Origin: Bradyrhizobium centrolobii
GTDB lineage: Bacteria > Pseudomonadota > Alphaproteobacteria > Rhizobiales > Xanthobacteraceae
Assembly (NCBI RefSeq): GCF_001641635.1
Contig: NZ_LUUB01000092.1
Location: 1-56,009, forward strand
Reading direction: 5' to 3'
Length of the DNA stretch: 56,009 bases
This document shows, in pieces, positions 1 through 6,855 of this stretch (positions are counted from its first letter, which is position 1; the number at the start of each line of letters is the position of its first letter). The position numbers and the translations under genes are program-made. Below the pieces are notes generated by a model. It saw only the letters and a list, made by a program, of their open reading frames with translations. It was not told the origin of the DNA and did not search any database.

Positions 1-233
1 TGCGGCGCGATCAGCTTGGCCGTGTGCCCCAGCTTGCCAAGCTCTCGCGCCAGGTGGTGGGCAGCCCCGCAGGCCTCGATCGCCACCACCGTCGGCGGCA
101 GCTTGGCAAAGAACGCCCGCATCGCCTTGCGGCTCAGCCGCTTGCGAAGCACGACCGATTCCGATGCATCAACCCCATGCAATTGAAAAATATACTTCGA
201 CGTATCCATCCCAATGCGGATAATCTGGCTCAC
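1..233 (-). mobile_element. IS110-family transposase, N-terminal fragment cut by window edge
   Basis: Reading leftward from GTG 233, the product opens with an IS110-type N-terminus. 'RIGMDTSKYIFQLHGVD' carries the first catalytic Asp of the RuvC-like DEDD domain, and 'VVAIEACGAAHHLAREL' carries the following conserved Glu. The frame stays open to base 1, so only about 77 residues are visible and the C-terminal serine domain lies outside. GTG 233 was chosen over the in-frame ATG at 209 because AAGGGAG sits about 6 nt upstream and because 'SQIIRIGMD' is the usual start of the family. IS110 elements transpose through a circular intermediate without terminal inverted repeats. Whether the element is intact cannot be judged here. 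Confidence 0.85.
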
Positions 234-436
234 GGACGGCTCCCTTGTCTGAGATTTGCAACAACCTCATTCTGGCACACTGATGCCGTAGGGGGCCGTC
301 CACACCATCAACCCCAGGGAGTAGTTGTGGCGCGAGATGGTGGTTACCTGTCTTCGCCAAACTCAACCCCGTGGTTGGGTCCCGGGCTCGCGCTTCGCGC
401 GCCCCGGGACGACGAGGAGAGTTTGTGGCTACGTCC
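234..436. other. IS110 left-end noncoding region and spacer
   Basis: About 200 bases lie between the transposase start and the end of the next gene. No convincing coding frame is present. In the IS110 group proper, the noncoding segment upstream of the transposase encodes the structured bridge RNA that specifies target and donor. This segment occupies that position and includes short self-complementary stretches, but I could not fold it reliably. The element's outer boundary cannot be fixed from one copy. Confidence 0.4.
379..410. repeat. REP-like GC-rich palindrome
   Basis: A 32-base imperfect palindrome. Its outer 8-bp arms GTCCCGGG/CCCGGGAC enclose a 5-bp inner stem CGCGC/GCGCG around a TTC loop, with a small asymmetric bulge between them. 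It lies 27 bases beyond the stop of the CoA-transferase gene, where a REP-type element or a transcript-end hairpin would be expected. No T-run follows on either side, so an intrinsic terminator is not clear. Confidence 0.55.
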
Positions 437-1630
437 TCAAACAATCTCCCGCGCCCTCAGCGCCGCGATCTCCGCCGCATCGAACCCCAACTCACCCAGC
501 ACCGCGTCCGTATCTGCCCCGAGCTCCGGCGCCATGCGGTCGAGCTTGCCGCCGCCATGCGCGAGCCGAAAGCCGCTGCCGGCGAAGCGCAGGCGGCCGT
601 AGGGGGTGTCGAGCTCCTGAAGGGCGCCGCGTGCCACGATCTGCGGATGGTCGATGACCTCCTCGATCTTCCAGATGCTGGCGCAGGGCGCGCCGGCGTC
701 TTCCAAAATCGTCTCCCATTCGCGCGCGGGCCTGGCCGCGAGCGCCTGTTCGATGATGGCGCGCAGCGCGCCCTCGTTCTCGTTGCGCGCGAACCAGTCG
801 GCAAAGCGCGGATCAGAAAGCGTGTCCTCGCGGCCGAGCGCGCTCATCAGCGCGCGATACTGCTTCTCGTTGTTGACGGCGAGCAGGATGTAGCCGTCGC
901 CGCACTTGAACAGGTTTGCTGTGGTCCTGCGGCTGACCGACTGGTTGCCCGAGAGCTGCTGACGATGGCCGGCGACCGACCAGTCGGCGATCTGGCCGGA
1001 GAGAAATGCCAGCGTCGCTTCCAGCATGGAGACGTCGACGAGCTGTCCCCTGCCGGTGCGGTCGCGCTGGTACAGCGCGCTGGACACCGCGAACGCGGCC
1101 GTTGCGCCAGACAGCACGTCGCACACGGCAAAGCCCGCGCGCGTCGGCCCGGTCTCGGGATGACCGGTGATTGCCATCATCCCTGACAGCGCCTGCATCT
1201 TGCCGTCATAGCCGGGCCGCAGGCGGTCCGGACCGGTCTGGCCGAAGCCTGACACCGCACAGTAGATCAGTTTCGGATTGATCGCGGAGAGCGCCTCATA
1301 GCCGATGCCGAGCTTGTCCATCACGCCCGGCCGAAAATTCTCCATGACGACGTCGACCTCGGCCGCGAGCTTCTTCACGATGGCGATGGCGTCGGGCTTT
1401 TGCAGATCGAGCGTCAGGCTGCGCTTGTTGCCGTTGATGGCCTGGAATGCCGGCGCCAGCCCGCGCTCGGCCCATTCCCGGGAGAGTGGTGTGCGGCGCA
1501 TGTCCTCGCCCTCGCGCCGCTCGACCTTGATGACGTCGGCCCCCAGCAGCGCAAGGTGGTAGCTTGCATAGGGGCCGGCCAGCACTTGCGTGAAATCCAG
1601 GATCTTCACGCCCTCGAACGGTCGCGTCAC
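437..1630 (-). CDS. Family III CoA-transferase (CaiB/BaiF)
   Basis: Moves CoA between a carboxylic acid and an acyl-CoA through an aspartyl-CoA thioester; substrates unknown. At 397 aa it has normal length. The N-terminus 'FEGVKILDFTQVLAGPYAS' and 'LGADVIKVERREGEDMR' are hallmarks of the fold. The catalytic Asp is most likely Asp171 in 'AVCDVLSG'. The start is GTG 1630, directly after the purine-rich site AGGGAGGGAGAC. It lies 36 bases downstream of the GrdB-like gene on the same strand and is probably co-transcribed. Family members are hard to assign to substrates from sequence alone. Confidence 0.9.
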   Translation of the reverse strand: MTRPFEGVKILDFTQVLAGPYASYHLALLGADVIKVERREGEDMRRTPLSREWAERGLAPAFQAINGNKRSLTLDLQKPDAIAIVKKLAAEVDVVMENFRPGVMDKLGIGYEALSAINPKLIYCAVSGFGQTGPDRLRPGYDGKMQALSGMMAITGHPETGPTRAGFAVCDVLSGATAAFAVSSALYQRDRTGRGQLVDVSMLEATLAFLSGQIADWSVAGHRQQLSGNQSVSRRTTANLFKCGDGYILLAVNNEKQYRALMSALGREDTLSDPRFADWFARNENEGALRAIIEQALAARPAREWETILEDAGAPCASIWKIEEVIDHPQIVARGALQELDTPYGRLRFAGSGFRLAHGGGKLDRMAPELGADTDAVLGELGFDAAEIAALRAREIV

Positions 1631-1666
1631 GTCTCCCTCCCTCTTGATTGTTGTTGTCGGAGGACG

Positions 1667-2596
1667 TCAGGCCGCCCGGTTGCCGCGCGCGATCTCCTTC
1701 TGCTTGTCGAACTCGGCGCGCCGCCGCGCGAGCTCTTCGGGCGAAAGCTGCGCGACGTTGTTGTAGTCGAGCTTCCAGGAGGCGTCCTCGCTCCAACGCA
1801 GCGGCGACTGCATGGTGGTCTGCGGGCCGCTTGCAGTTTCCAGCAGCCTGAGCGCCAGCTCGAGCGTCTGTGCCTGCGAGGCGACGTCGTGCGGCTTGCC
1901 GGCGGAATTGCCGAGCGGGAAGTCACTGAACAAAAAGCGCGGCACGGCGGCGTGCTCGACGATGTCCCTGGCGCAGCCCATGATCACGGTCGGAATGCCA
2001 TTCCGCTCCAGGTGCCGCGCCACCAGCGCCGTGGTCTGGTGGCAGACTGGGCAGTTCGGCACCAGCACGGCGACGTCGACCTTGTCGGCTAGGCAGCGCG
2101 CCAGTATTTCCGGCGCATCGGTGTCGAGGGTGACGCGATGACTGCGGTTGGTCGGTGCGCCGAAGAAGCGCTGGCTCACTTCGCCGATGCGACCGGCGGC
2201 GGACGCCTTCAGGAGCTGCGGCAGCGGAAACCAGGTGCCGCTATCGGTGGCCGAGGTGTGTTTGCGATCGTAGCCGATGTGCGAGATGCGCAGGTCGTGC
2301 TGCTTGGAGGTGTCACCGTCATAGACCTGATAGAATTTCGCGCTGCCGTTATAGGCTGCGCCCGGCCCCTGGTCGCCCTTGGTGGGATCGAAAGGAGCGG
2401 CCGTGGTGATGATCGTCACCCGCGACTGCGCCAGCGGCCTCTTCAGCGGCTGGAACGGCGCCTCGACGTAATGCGCCCAGCGATAGGGCGTGGTGTAGCC
2501 GATCGCCGTGTAGTAGTCGCGCGTGCGCTGCATATAGGGGACGGGAGAGTCGTAGTCGGGCGCAAAGCCGAATTCGTCGTCGCGCGGAGCGGACAT
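1667..2596 (-). CDS. GrdB-like (glycine/betaine/sarcosine reductase component B family) protein
   Basis: A 309-aa protein resembling the reductase component B / D-proline reductase family. A central stretch ends in 'VAVLVPNCPVCHQTTALVAR' (about residues 176-195), where selenoprotein members have a redox-active Sec/Cys. This copy has a CxxC pair (Cys-Pro-Val-Cys) and no in-frame TGA there. Clostridial relatives act in anaerobic Stickland reduction, so that role is doubtful in an aerobic alphaproteobacterium. A thiol-dependent reductive or C-S step on a CoA-linked substrate is possible given the adjacent CoA-transferase. GAGGAG sits upstream of ATG 2596. The family call is from recall of motif context. 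Confidence 0.55.
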   Translation of the reverse strand: MSAPRDDEFGFAPDYDSPVPYMQRTRDYYTAIGYTTPYRWAHYVEAPFQPLKRPLAQSRVTIITTAAPFDPTKGDQGPGAAYNGSAKFYQVYDGDTSKQHDLRISHIGYDRKHTSATDSGTWFPLPQLLKASAAGRIGEVSQRFFGAPTNRSHRVTLDTDAPEILARCLADKVDVAVLVPNCPVCHQTTALVARHLERNGIPTVIMGCARDIVEHAAVPRFLFSDFPLGNSAGKPHDVASQAQTLELALRLLETASGPQTTMQSPLRWSEDASWKLDYNNVAQLSPEELARRRAEFDKQKEIARGNRAA

Positions 2597-2749
2597 GGGG
2601 CGCGTCTCCTCTGGTTCCTGTTGACGCCAGACTAGAGATAGTCGGCGGATTGCTCAACGGGGGGCCGGGCGGCGCAGGTCTGAATTGCATGGAGCAATGC
2701 TTGCCACGAAGCAGGCGCGCTCCCTCAGGTGAAGATGAGCTCGCGTCGC

Positions 2750-3331
2750 CTACCGAAATAGATGCAGCGCCGCATATTGTAGCAGCATGATGGTCTTGGC
2801 ATCCACGATCCGTCCGTCCGCGATCATCGCGAGCGCCTCGTCGATCGAGAGTTCCAGCACCTCGATGTCTTCACCTTCATGAGCAAGGCCGCCGCCGTCG
2901 CTGACCCGCATCTCGGGCTCATACTCGGCGATGAAGAAATACGCCTTTTCGGTCAACGCGCCGGGGCTCATGAACGCCTCGAATATCTTTTGCACGTGAT
3001 GGAGGCGATAGCCGGTTTCCTCCTCGGCCTCGGCGCGGATGCGCGCTTCCGGGGATGCATTGTCCAGGACGCCGGCGGCGGCTTCGATCAGAAGATCATC
3101 GTAGCCGCGGATGTACGCCGGCAGACGGAACTGCCGCACCAGGATCACCGTGCGCTGGCCGAGATTGTAAGGCAGCACGGTCGCGCAATTGTCGCGTTCA
3201 TAGGTTTCCCGGTGCTGCGTCTGCCACTCGCCATTGGCGCGCCGGTATTCGAGCGTCGTGTTTTTCAGGACAGTCCAATTGTCCGAGAGCACGCGGACAT
3301 CCTTGATGCGGACGCGATCGGAAAGGGTCAT
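2750..3331 (-). CDS. nudK: NudK-like Nudix hydrolase (nucleoside-diphosphate sugar pyrophosphatase)
   Basis: Likely hydrolyses GDP-mannose or related nucleotide sugars. The 193-aa protein follows E. coli NudK along its length: 'VLSDNWTVLKNTTLEYRRANG', 'VILVRQFRLPAY', and a Nudix box at about residues 87-108 (GVLDNASPEARIRAEAEEET). The metal-binding EEET core is intact. The first Glu of the usual Gx5E is Ser here. The C-terminus 'EDIEVLELSIDEALAMI' also matches. ATG 3331 is preferred over an upstream in-frame ATG at 3382, which would overlap the GNAT gene, because GGAAGA lies 6 nt before it. It is the last gene of the sua5-FAD-GNAT-nudK unit. Confidence 0.85.
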   Translation of the reverse strand: MTLSDRVRIKDVRVLSDNWTVLKNTTLEYRRANGEWQTQHRETYERDNCATVLPYNLGQRTVILVRQFRLPAYIRGYDDLLIEAAAGVLDNASPEARIRAEAEEETGYRLHHVQKIFEAFMSPGALTEKAYFFIAEYEPEMRVSDGGGLAHEGEDIEVLELSIDEALAMIADGRIVDAKTIMLLQYAALHLFR

Positions 3332-3351
3332 CGCTGTCTTCCAGGTAAGAG

Positions 3352-3807
3352 CTAGGGAGTCGGATCCCGGCCGTCGAGCCACTTCGCGAACATCACCGAG
3401 GTGGATTCCGCGAACCCCAGCGACAGGTAGAACGCGTTTGCCTGTGCATTCTCACGGCGGACCAGGAGCTGGAGTTTTGCGATGCCGGCCTGGCGCAACC
3501 AATCCTCCACCGCCGCCATGATGACGCGGCCATAGCCGCGCTTGCGGCAGTCGGGATCGACGGCGACATAGTAGACCCAGCCGCGATGGCCGTCATGGCC
3601 GACCATGGCGGTCGCGACGATCGCACCACTGTTGCGGCCGATCAGGATCGTGGAATTGTCGCGGCGCCGGGCCAGCGCAATGTCGGAATGCGGATCGTTC
3701 CACGGCCGGGTGAGGCCGCAACGCTGCCACAACGTGACGACCGTTTCGACATCGGTATCGTTGATCGGGGCGATCGCGAGCGGGGCAGGGGAGAGAGGGG
3801 CGTTCAC
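3352..3807 (-). CDS. GNAT N-acetyltransferase, YpeA-like
   Basis: A 151-aa single-domain GNAT protein. The N-terminal 'VVTLWQRCGLTRPWNDP' and 'GHDGHRGWVYYVAVDP' match the E. coli YpeA group. 'CRKRGYGRVIM' is the acetyl-CoA pyrophosphate-binding Q/RxxGxG/A loop (motif A), and 'NAFYLSLGF' is motif B. The acceptor substrate is unknown for this group. Its start codon overlaps the stop of the upstream FAD-dehydrogenase gene by 4 bases (ATGA, 3804-3807), so translation is probably coupled. It ends 20 bases before the nudK start. Confidence 0.85.
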   Translation of the reverse strand: MNAPLSPAPLAIAPINDTDVETVVTLWQRCGLTRPWNDPHSDIALARRRDNSTILIGRNSGAIVATAMVGHDGHRGWVYYVAVDPDCRKRGYGRVIMAAVEDWLRQAGIAKLQLLVRRENAQANAFYLSLGFAESTSVMFAKWLDGRDPTP

Positions 3808-5246
3808 AGCACTTTACCGGGGTTCATAATTCCAAGGGGGTCAAGCATCGCCTTGATCGCGCGCATCAGCTCGATCGCGGTCTTGTCCTTCACGTCAGGC
3901 AATTCATCGCGCTTGAGCACGCCGATGCCGTGCTCGGCCGAGATCGAGCCACCCATGCGCAGCACGATCTCGAACACCACGGCGTTCATCTCGTGCCAGC
4001 GCGCGAGGAAGTCCGCACTGTCGGCGCCGACGGGCTGGCTGACGTTGTAGTGCAGATTACCGTCACCGAGATGACCGAAAGGCACCGGCCGCGCGCCCGG
4101 GATCAGCTTCACCACGGCGGCATCGGCTTCCGCGATGAAGGCGGGCACGGCGGCGACCGGCACGGAGATGTCGTGCTTGATCGAGCCGCCCTCCGGCTTC
4201 TGCGCCGCCGACATCTCGTCGCGCAGCTTCCAGAAGGCGGCGCGCTGGGTGAGATTGGCCGCGATCACGGCGTCGTCGACGATCTCCTCCTCCATGGCGC
4301 GGCCGAGGATTGATTCGAGCGGCGCGCGGGCGTCGTCGCCCGGCGAGGACAACTCCATCAGCACGTACCAGGGGTGCTTCTGCTCGAGCGGATCGCGCAC
4401 GTCGATGCCGTGGCGGATCGAGAAGTCGACCGCCATCTCCGAGAGTAGCTCGAAGCTCGTGAGCGCATTCGCAGCTTCGCCCTGCGCGATCGTGAGCAGC
4501 TTCAGCGCCGCATCCGGCGACTTCAGCCCGACGAACGCGGTCTCGATCGCCCGCGGCTTCGGAAACAGCTTGAGCGTCGCGGCCGTGATGATGCCGAGCG
4601 TGCCCTCCGCGCCGATGAAGAGGTTATGCAAATTGTAGCCGGTGTTGTCCTTCTTCAGCTTCGACAGCACGTTGAGCACGCGCCCGTCCGCCAGCACCAC
4701 CTCGAGCCCCAACGCCATCTCGCGCGCGACGCCGTAGGCGAGCGCGGCCGTGCCGCCGGCATTGGTCGAGAGATTGCCGCCGATGGTGCAGCTTCCTTCC
4801 GCGCCCAGCGACAATGGAAACAGCCGGTCGACCTCTGCCGCCTTCTGCTGCGCGATCTGCAGCACCACGCCGGCCTCGCAGGTCATGGTGTTTGAGGCCG
4901 TATCAACCTCGCGGATCTTGTCGAGACGGCGCAGCGACACCACGACCTCGCCATTGTGCGGGGTCTGGCCGCCGACGAGGCCGGTGTTGCCGCCCTGCGG
5001 CACCAGCGCGATCCTGTGCTCGGAGGCGAGCTTGCAGATCGCGGAGACTTCAGCGGTTGAGCCCGGACGCAACACCAGCGGCGAGCGGCCGTGGAACAAA
5101 TTGCGCTCCTCGGTGACGTAGGCCTCGATGTCGGCCGCATCGGTGATCGCGTGCCTGTCGCCGACGATCTTGCGAAACTTTTCAATGAGCTCGGGCGCAA
5201 GCGGAGGGGTGGCAGGTTTATTGATATTCATCTCGTCTTCTTTCAT
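3804..5246 (-). CDS. FAD-binding oxidoreductase, GlcD / D-2-hydroxyacid dehydrogenase type
   Basis: Oxidises a D-2-hydroxyacid (D-lactate, D-2-hydroxyglutarate or glycolate class) with FAD. The vanillyl-alcohol-oxidase-type FAD domain spans roughly residues 50-230 ('VPQGGNTGLVGGQ', 'GSCTIGGNLSTNAGG', 'GAEGTLGII'). The C-terminal FAD-oxidase domain carries the metal and substrate motifs 'GHLGDGNLHYN' and 'SAEHGIGVLKRDEL' and ends 'DPLGIMNPGKVL'. At 480 aa it fits single-subunit D-2-hydroxyglutarate or D-lactate dehydrogenases. The start is uncertain: ATG 5246 or ATG 5231, both with purine-rich leaders. It sits between the Sua5 gene (9 bases away) and the GNAT gene (4-base overlap). Confidence 0.9.
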   Translation of the reverse strand: MKEDEMNINKPATPPLAPELIEKFRKIVGDRHAITDAADIEAYVTEERNLFHGRSPLVLRPGSTAEVSAICKLASEHRIALVPQGGNTGLVGGQTPHNGEVVVSLRRLDKIREVDTASNTMTCEAGVVLQIAQQKAAEVDRLFPLSLGAEGSCTIGGNLSTNAGGTAALAYGVAREMALGLEVVLADGRVLNVLSKLKKDNTGYNLHNLFIGAEGTLGIITAATLKLFPKPRAIETAFVGLKSPDAALKLLTIAQGEAANALTSFELLSEMAVDFSIRHGIDVRDPLEQKHPWYVLMELSSPGDDARAPLESILGRAMEEEIVDDAVIAANLTQRAAFWKLRDEMSAAQKPEGGSIKHDISVPVAAVPAFIAEADAAVVKLIPGARPVPFGHLGDGNLHYNVSQPVGADSADFLARWHEMNAVVFEIVLRMGGSISAEHGIGVLKRDELPDVKDKTAIELMRAIKAMLDPLGIMNPGKVL

Positions 5247-5254
5247 TCCGCTTC

Positions 5255-6244
5255 CTAGCGCGCCACGGCCGCGCGGCGCAGCCGGTCATTGATGGCTTCG
5301 CCCAAACCTTCCTCGGGAATCGGCATCACCGCGATCGCCCGCGGGGTCTTGGCATCGAGGAGACGAAGATAGCCGAACAAGTTCGCGGCGGCTTCATCGA
5401 GATCAGCCGTGGGTGACAGATTCATGACGGCTGCCGCGGCCTCCAGGCCGGGCAGGTGCGCGGGGCCGAATGCCAACAGGGCTTCGTCCGATGCCACCTC
5501 ACGCGCATCGAGCCGCACCGTTGCGCGCGGCGCGTAGTGCGAGGCCAGCATGCCGGGCGCGAGCGGCTGCGAATCGTCACTCTCGACGTCTGCGGGCGGC
5601 CGCGAAAGCGGCGCGCCCAGCACGGCCTCGATCCGCTCACGCGAAAGCCCGCCCGGCCGGAGCAGCATTGGTGCCTCGAAGCAGCCGAGAATCGTCGATT
5701 CGACGCCGACCTCGACCGGCCCGCCGTCGACGATCAGGTCGATGCGCCCCGAAAGGTCGCTTTCGACATGGGCGGCCAGCGTCGGCGAGACGTGGCCGGA
5801 GATGTTTGCAGACGGCGCCACCACCGCGCCGCCGAAGGCGTGCAAGATCGCCTCGGCGACCGGGTGGGCGGGGATGCGGATCGCGACCGTGTCGAGGCCC
5901 GCGGTGGCGAGATCGGCCACCGGGCAGGCGTCCGTCTTCGGCACCACCAGCGTCAGCGGCCCCGGCCAGAACGCCTCCGCAAGCCTCAAGGCGCGGGCAT
6001 CGAATCGGCCGATCCGCCGGGCCGCGGTGAGGTCGGCGACATGCGCGATCAGCGGATTGAAGGCCGGCCGCCCCTTGGCGGCGTAGAGATGGGCGATCGC
6101 GGTCGCATTGGCGGCGTCCGCCCCGAGCCCATAGACCGTCTCGGTCGGAAACGCGACCAGCCCGCCTGCGGCAAGCGTCCGGGCGGCGGCCTCCGAGGCG
6201 GCCTCGCCGGCCGGTAGAATCAGCGTCTCAAGACCCGTTTTCAC
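5255..6244 (-). CDS. tsaC: Sua5/YciO/YrdC-type L-threonylcarbamoyladenylate synthase
   Basis: Makes threonylcarbamoyl-AMP from Thr, bicarbonate and ATP for the t6A37 modification of ANN-decoding tRNAs. The YrdC domain is clear: 'FPTETVYGLGADA', 'KGRPAFNPLIAHV', 'ATAGLDTVAIRIPAHPVA', 'APSANISGHVSPT'. A Sua5-type C-terminal domain follows the 'PGMLASHYAPRA' linker, so this is the longer Sua5 form (329 aa). A longer frame continues upstream to 6340 but runs antisense through tRNA-Pro (6313-6389). GTG 6244 ('KTGLETLILPAGE') is therefore taken as the start, although the nearest GAGG lies about 12 nt away. Confidence 0.85.
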   Translation of the reverse strand: MKTGLETLILPAGEAASEAAARTLAAGGLVAFPTETVYGLGADAANATAIAHLYAAKGRPAFNPLIAHVADLTAARRIGRFDARALRLAEAFWPGPLTLVVPKTDACPVADLATAGLDTVAIRIPAHPVAEAILHAFGGAVVAPSANISGHVSPTLAAHVESDLSGRIDLIVDGGPVEVGVESTILGCFEAPMLLRPGGLSRERIEAVLGAPLSRPPADVESDDSQPLAPGMLASHYAPRATVRLDAREVASDEALLAFGPAHLPGLEAAAAVMNLSPTADLDEAAANLFGYLRLLDAKTPRAIAVMPIPEEGLGEAINDRLRRAAVAR

Positions 6245-6312
6245 TGGGACAAAAATCCTCAAATCCGCCGCTTGCGGTGCGCCAAACCCGACGCTATAAG
6301 CCGCCTTCTTGT

Positions 6313-6389
6313 CGGAGTGTGGCTCAGCCCGGTAGAGCACTGCGTTCGGGACGCAGGGGTCGCAGGTTCGAATCCTGCCACTCCGACCA
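6313..6389 (+). tRNA. tRNA-Pro(CGG)
   Basis: A complete 77-nt tRNA with encoded CCA. The acceptor stem is CGGAGTG (6313-6319) paired with CACTCCG (6379-6385), followed by discriminator A and CCA 6387-6389. The anticodon stem is CTGCG/CGCAG with loop TTCGGGA and anticodon CGG at 6347-6349. The T-arm contains GGTTCGAATCC. It is the integration target for the islands downstream: its 3' half is repeated at 10727-10771 and 31061-31104. It is transcribed divergently from the Sua5 gene. Confidence 0.97.
6344..6389 (+). repeat. attachment-site core within tRNA-Pro 3' half (copy 1)
   Basis: The 46 bases from the anticodon loop to the CCA end recur at 10727-10771 (two small differences in the T-arm) and at 31061-31104 (one extra G, last five bases absent). 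This is the standard signature of tyrosine-recombinase islands that integrate into a tRNA 3' end and restore it. Confidence 0.85.
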
Positions 6390-6855
6390 TTCTAAAGCGT
6401 TGAAATACTTTAGATTTTATTGTTGCTTGTTTGTTCAATCTGACCGCAGGGTACAGATTGGGGTACAGCAATAGCAAATCTCGGGACTCCCACTAAGAAA
6501 AATCAAAGCTGAACGGTGTGTTTCGCACCGCATTTGGGGTGTTTCGCACCCTTTGTGCGTGGCTCTGCGGCATGCAGTGCGTGTTGCACGCAGGGCGCTC
6601 AGGTACTGCTCCTACCTACCTCGTGGATGTCGAACAAGCCGCCTTTGCATTTTCCCAGAGCGCGCTACTGCGACTACCTTTGCTTGAATTCGAGCAAGCC
6701 GTTTGCTTTCGCTTCGCTCAAGTGCGGCACGTATTAGACGAGTGTAGGGCCTTGTAACGCGCTGGTTGTGTCCCTAGGATTTCGTCGGGGAAACAGCGGC
6801 TTCGGTCGGTCTCGACGCATTTTCTGACGAGACCTATCGTTCCGCGCGGTGGGCT
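6390..6855. other. 466-base leader of island A with no clear gene
   Basis: No frame here resembles a protein I recognise. Two features stand out. The subterminal repeat GGGTACAGATTGGGGTACAG lies at 6449-6468. A 12-base direct repeat GTGTTTCGCACC occurs at 6518-6529 and 6539-6550, start to start 21 bases, which is two helical turns. Spacing like that is typical of dimeric regulator sites, but the repeat is about 300 bases upstream of the first cargo gene and its role is unknown. Confidence 0.5.
6449..6468. repeat. Island A subterminal repeat, left copy
   Basis: GGGTACAGATTGGGGTACAG, itself containing two GGGTACAG units, recurs at 10622-10640 with one G fewer. The copies lie 60 bases inside the left att copy and 87 bases inside the right one. 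This arrangement resembles integrase arm-type sites, though that is inference. Confidence 0.6.

Noticed and set aside
6259..6477. Leftward frame with 'GVAGFEPATPASRT' across tRNA-Pro, and similar frames at 10573-10818 and 30822-31106
   Set aside because: These are antisense translations of the tRNA-Pro 3' half and its copies, a well-known annotation artefact, not proteins.
6516..6757. Two overlapping rightward frames of 73-79 codons in the island A leader
   Set aside because: No ribosome site, no domain, and they contain the GTGTTTCGCACC direct repeat; coding potential not supported.
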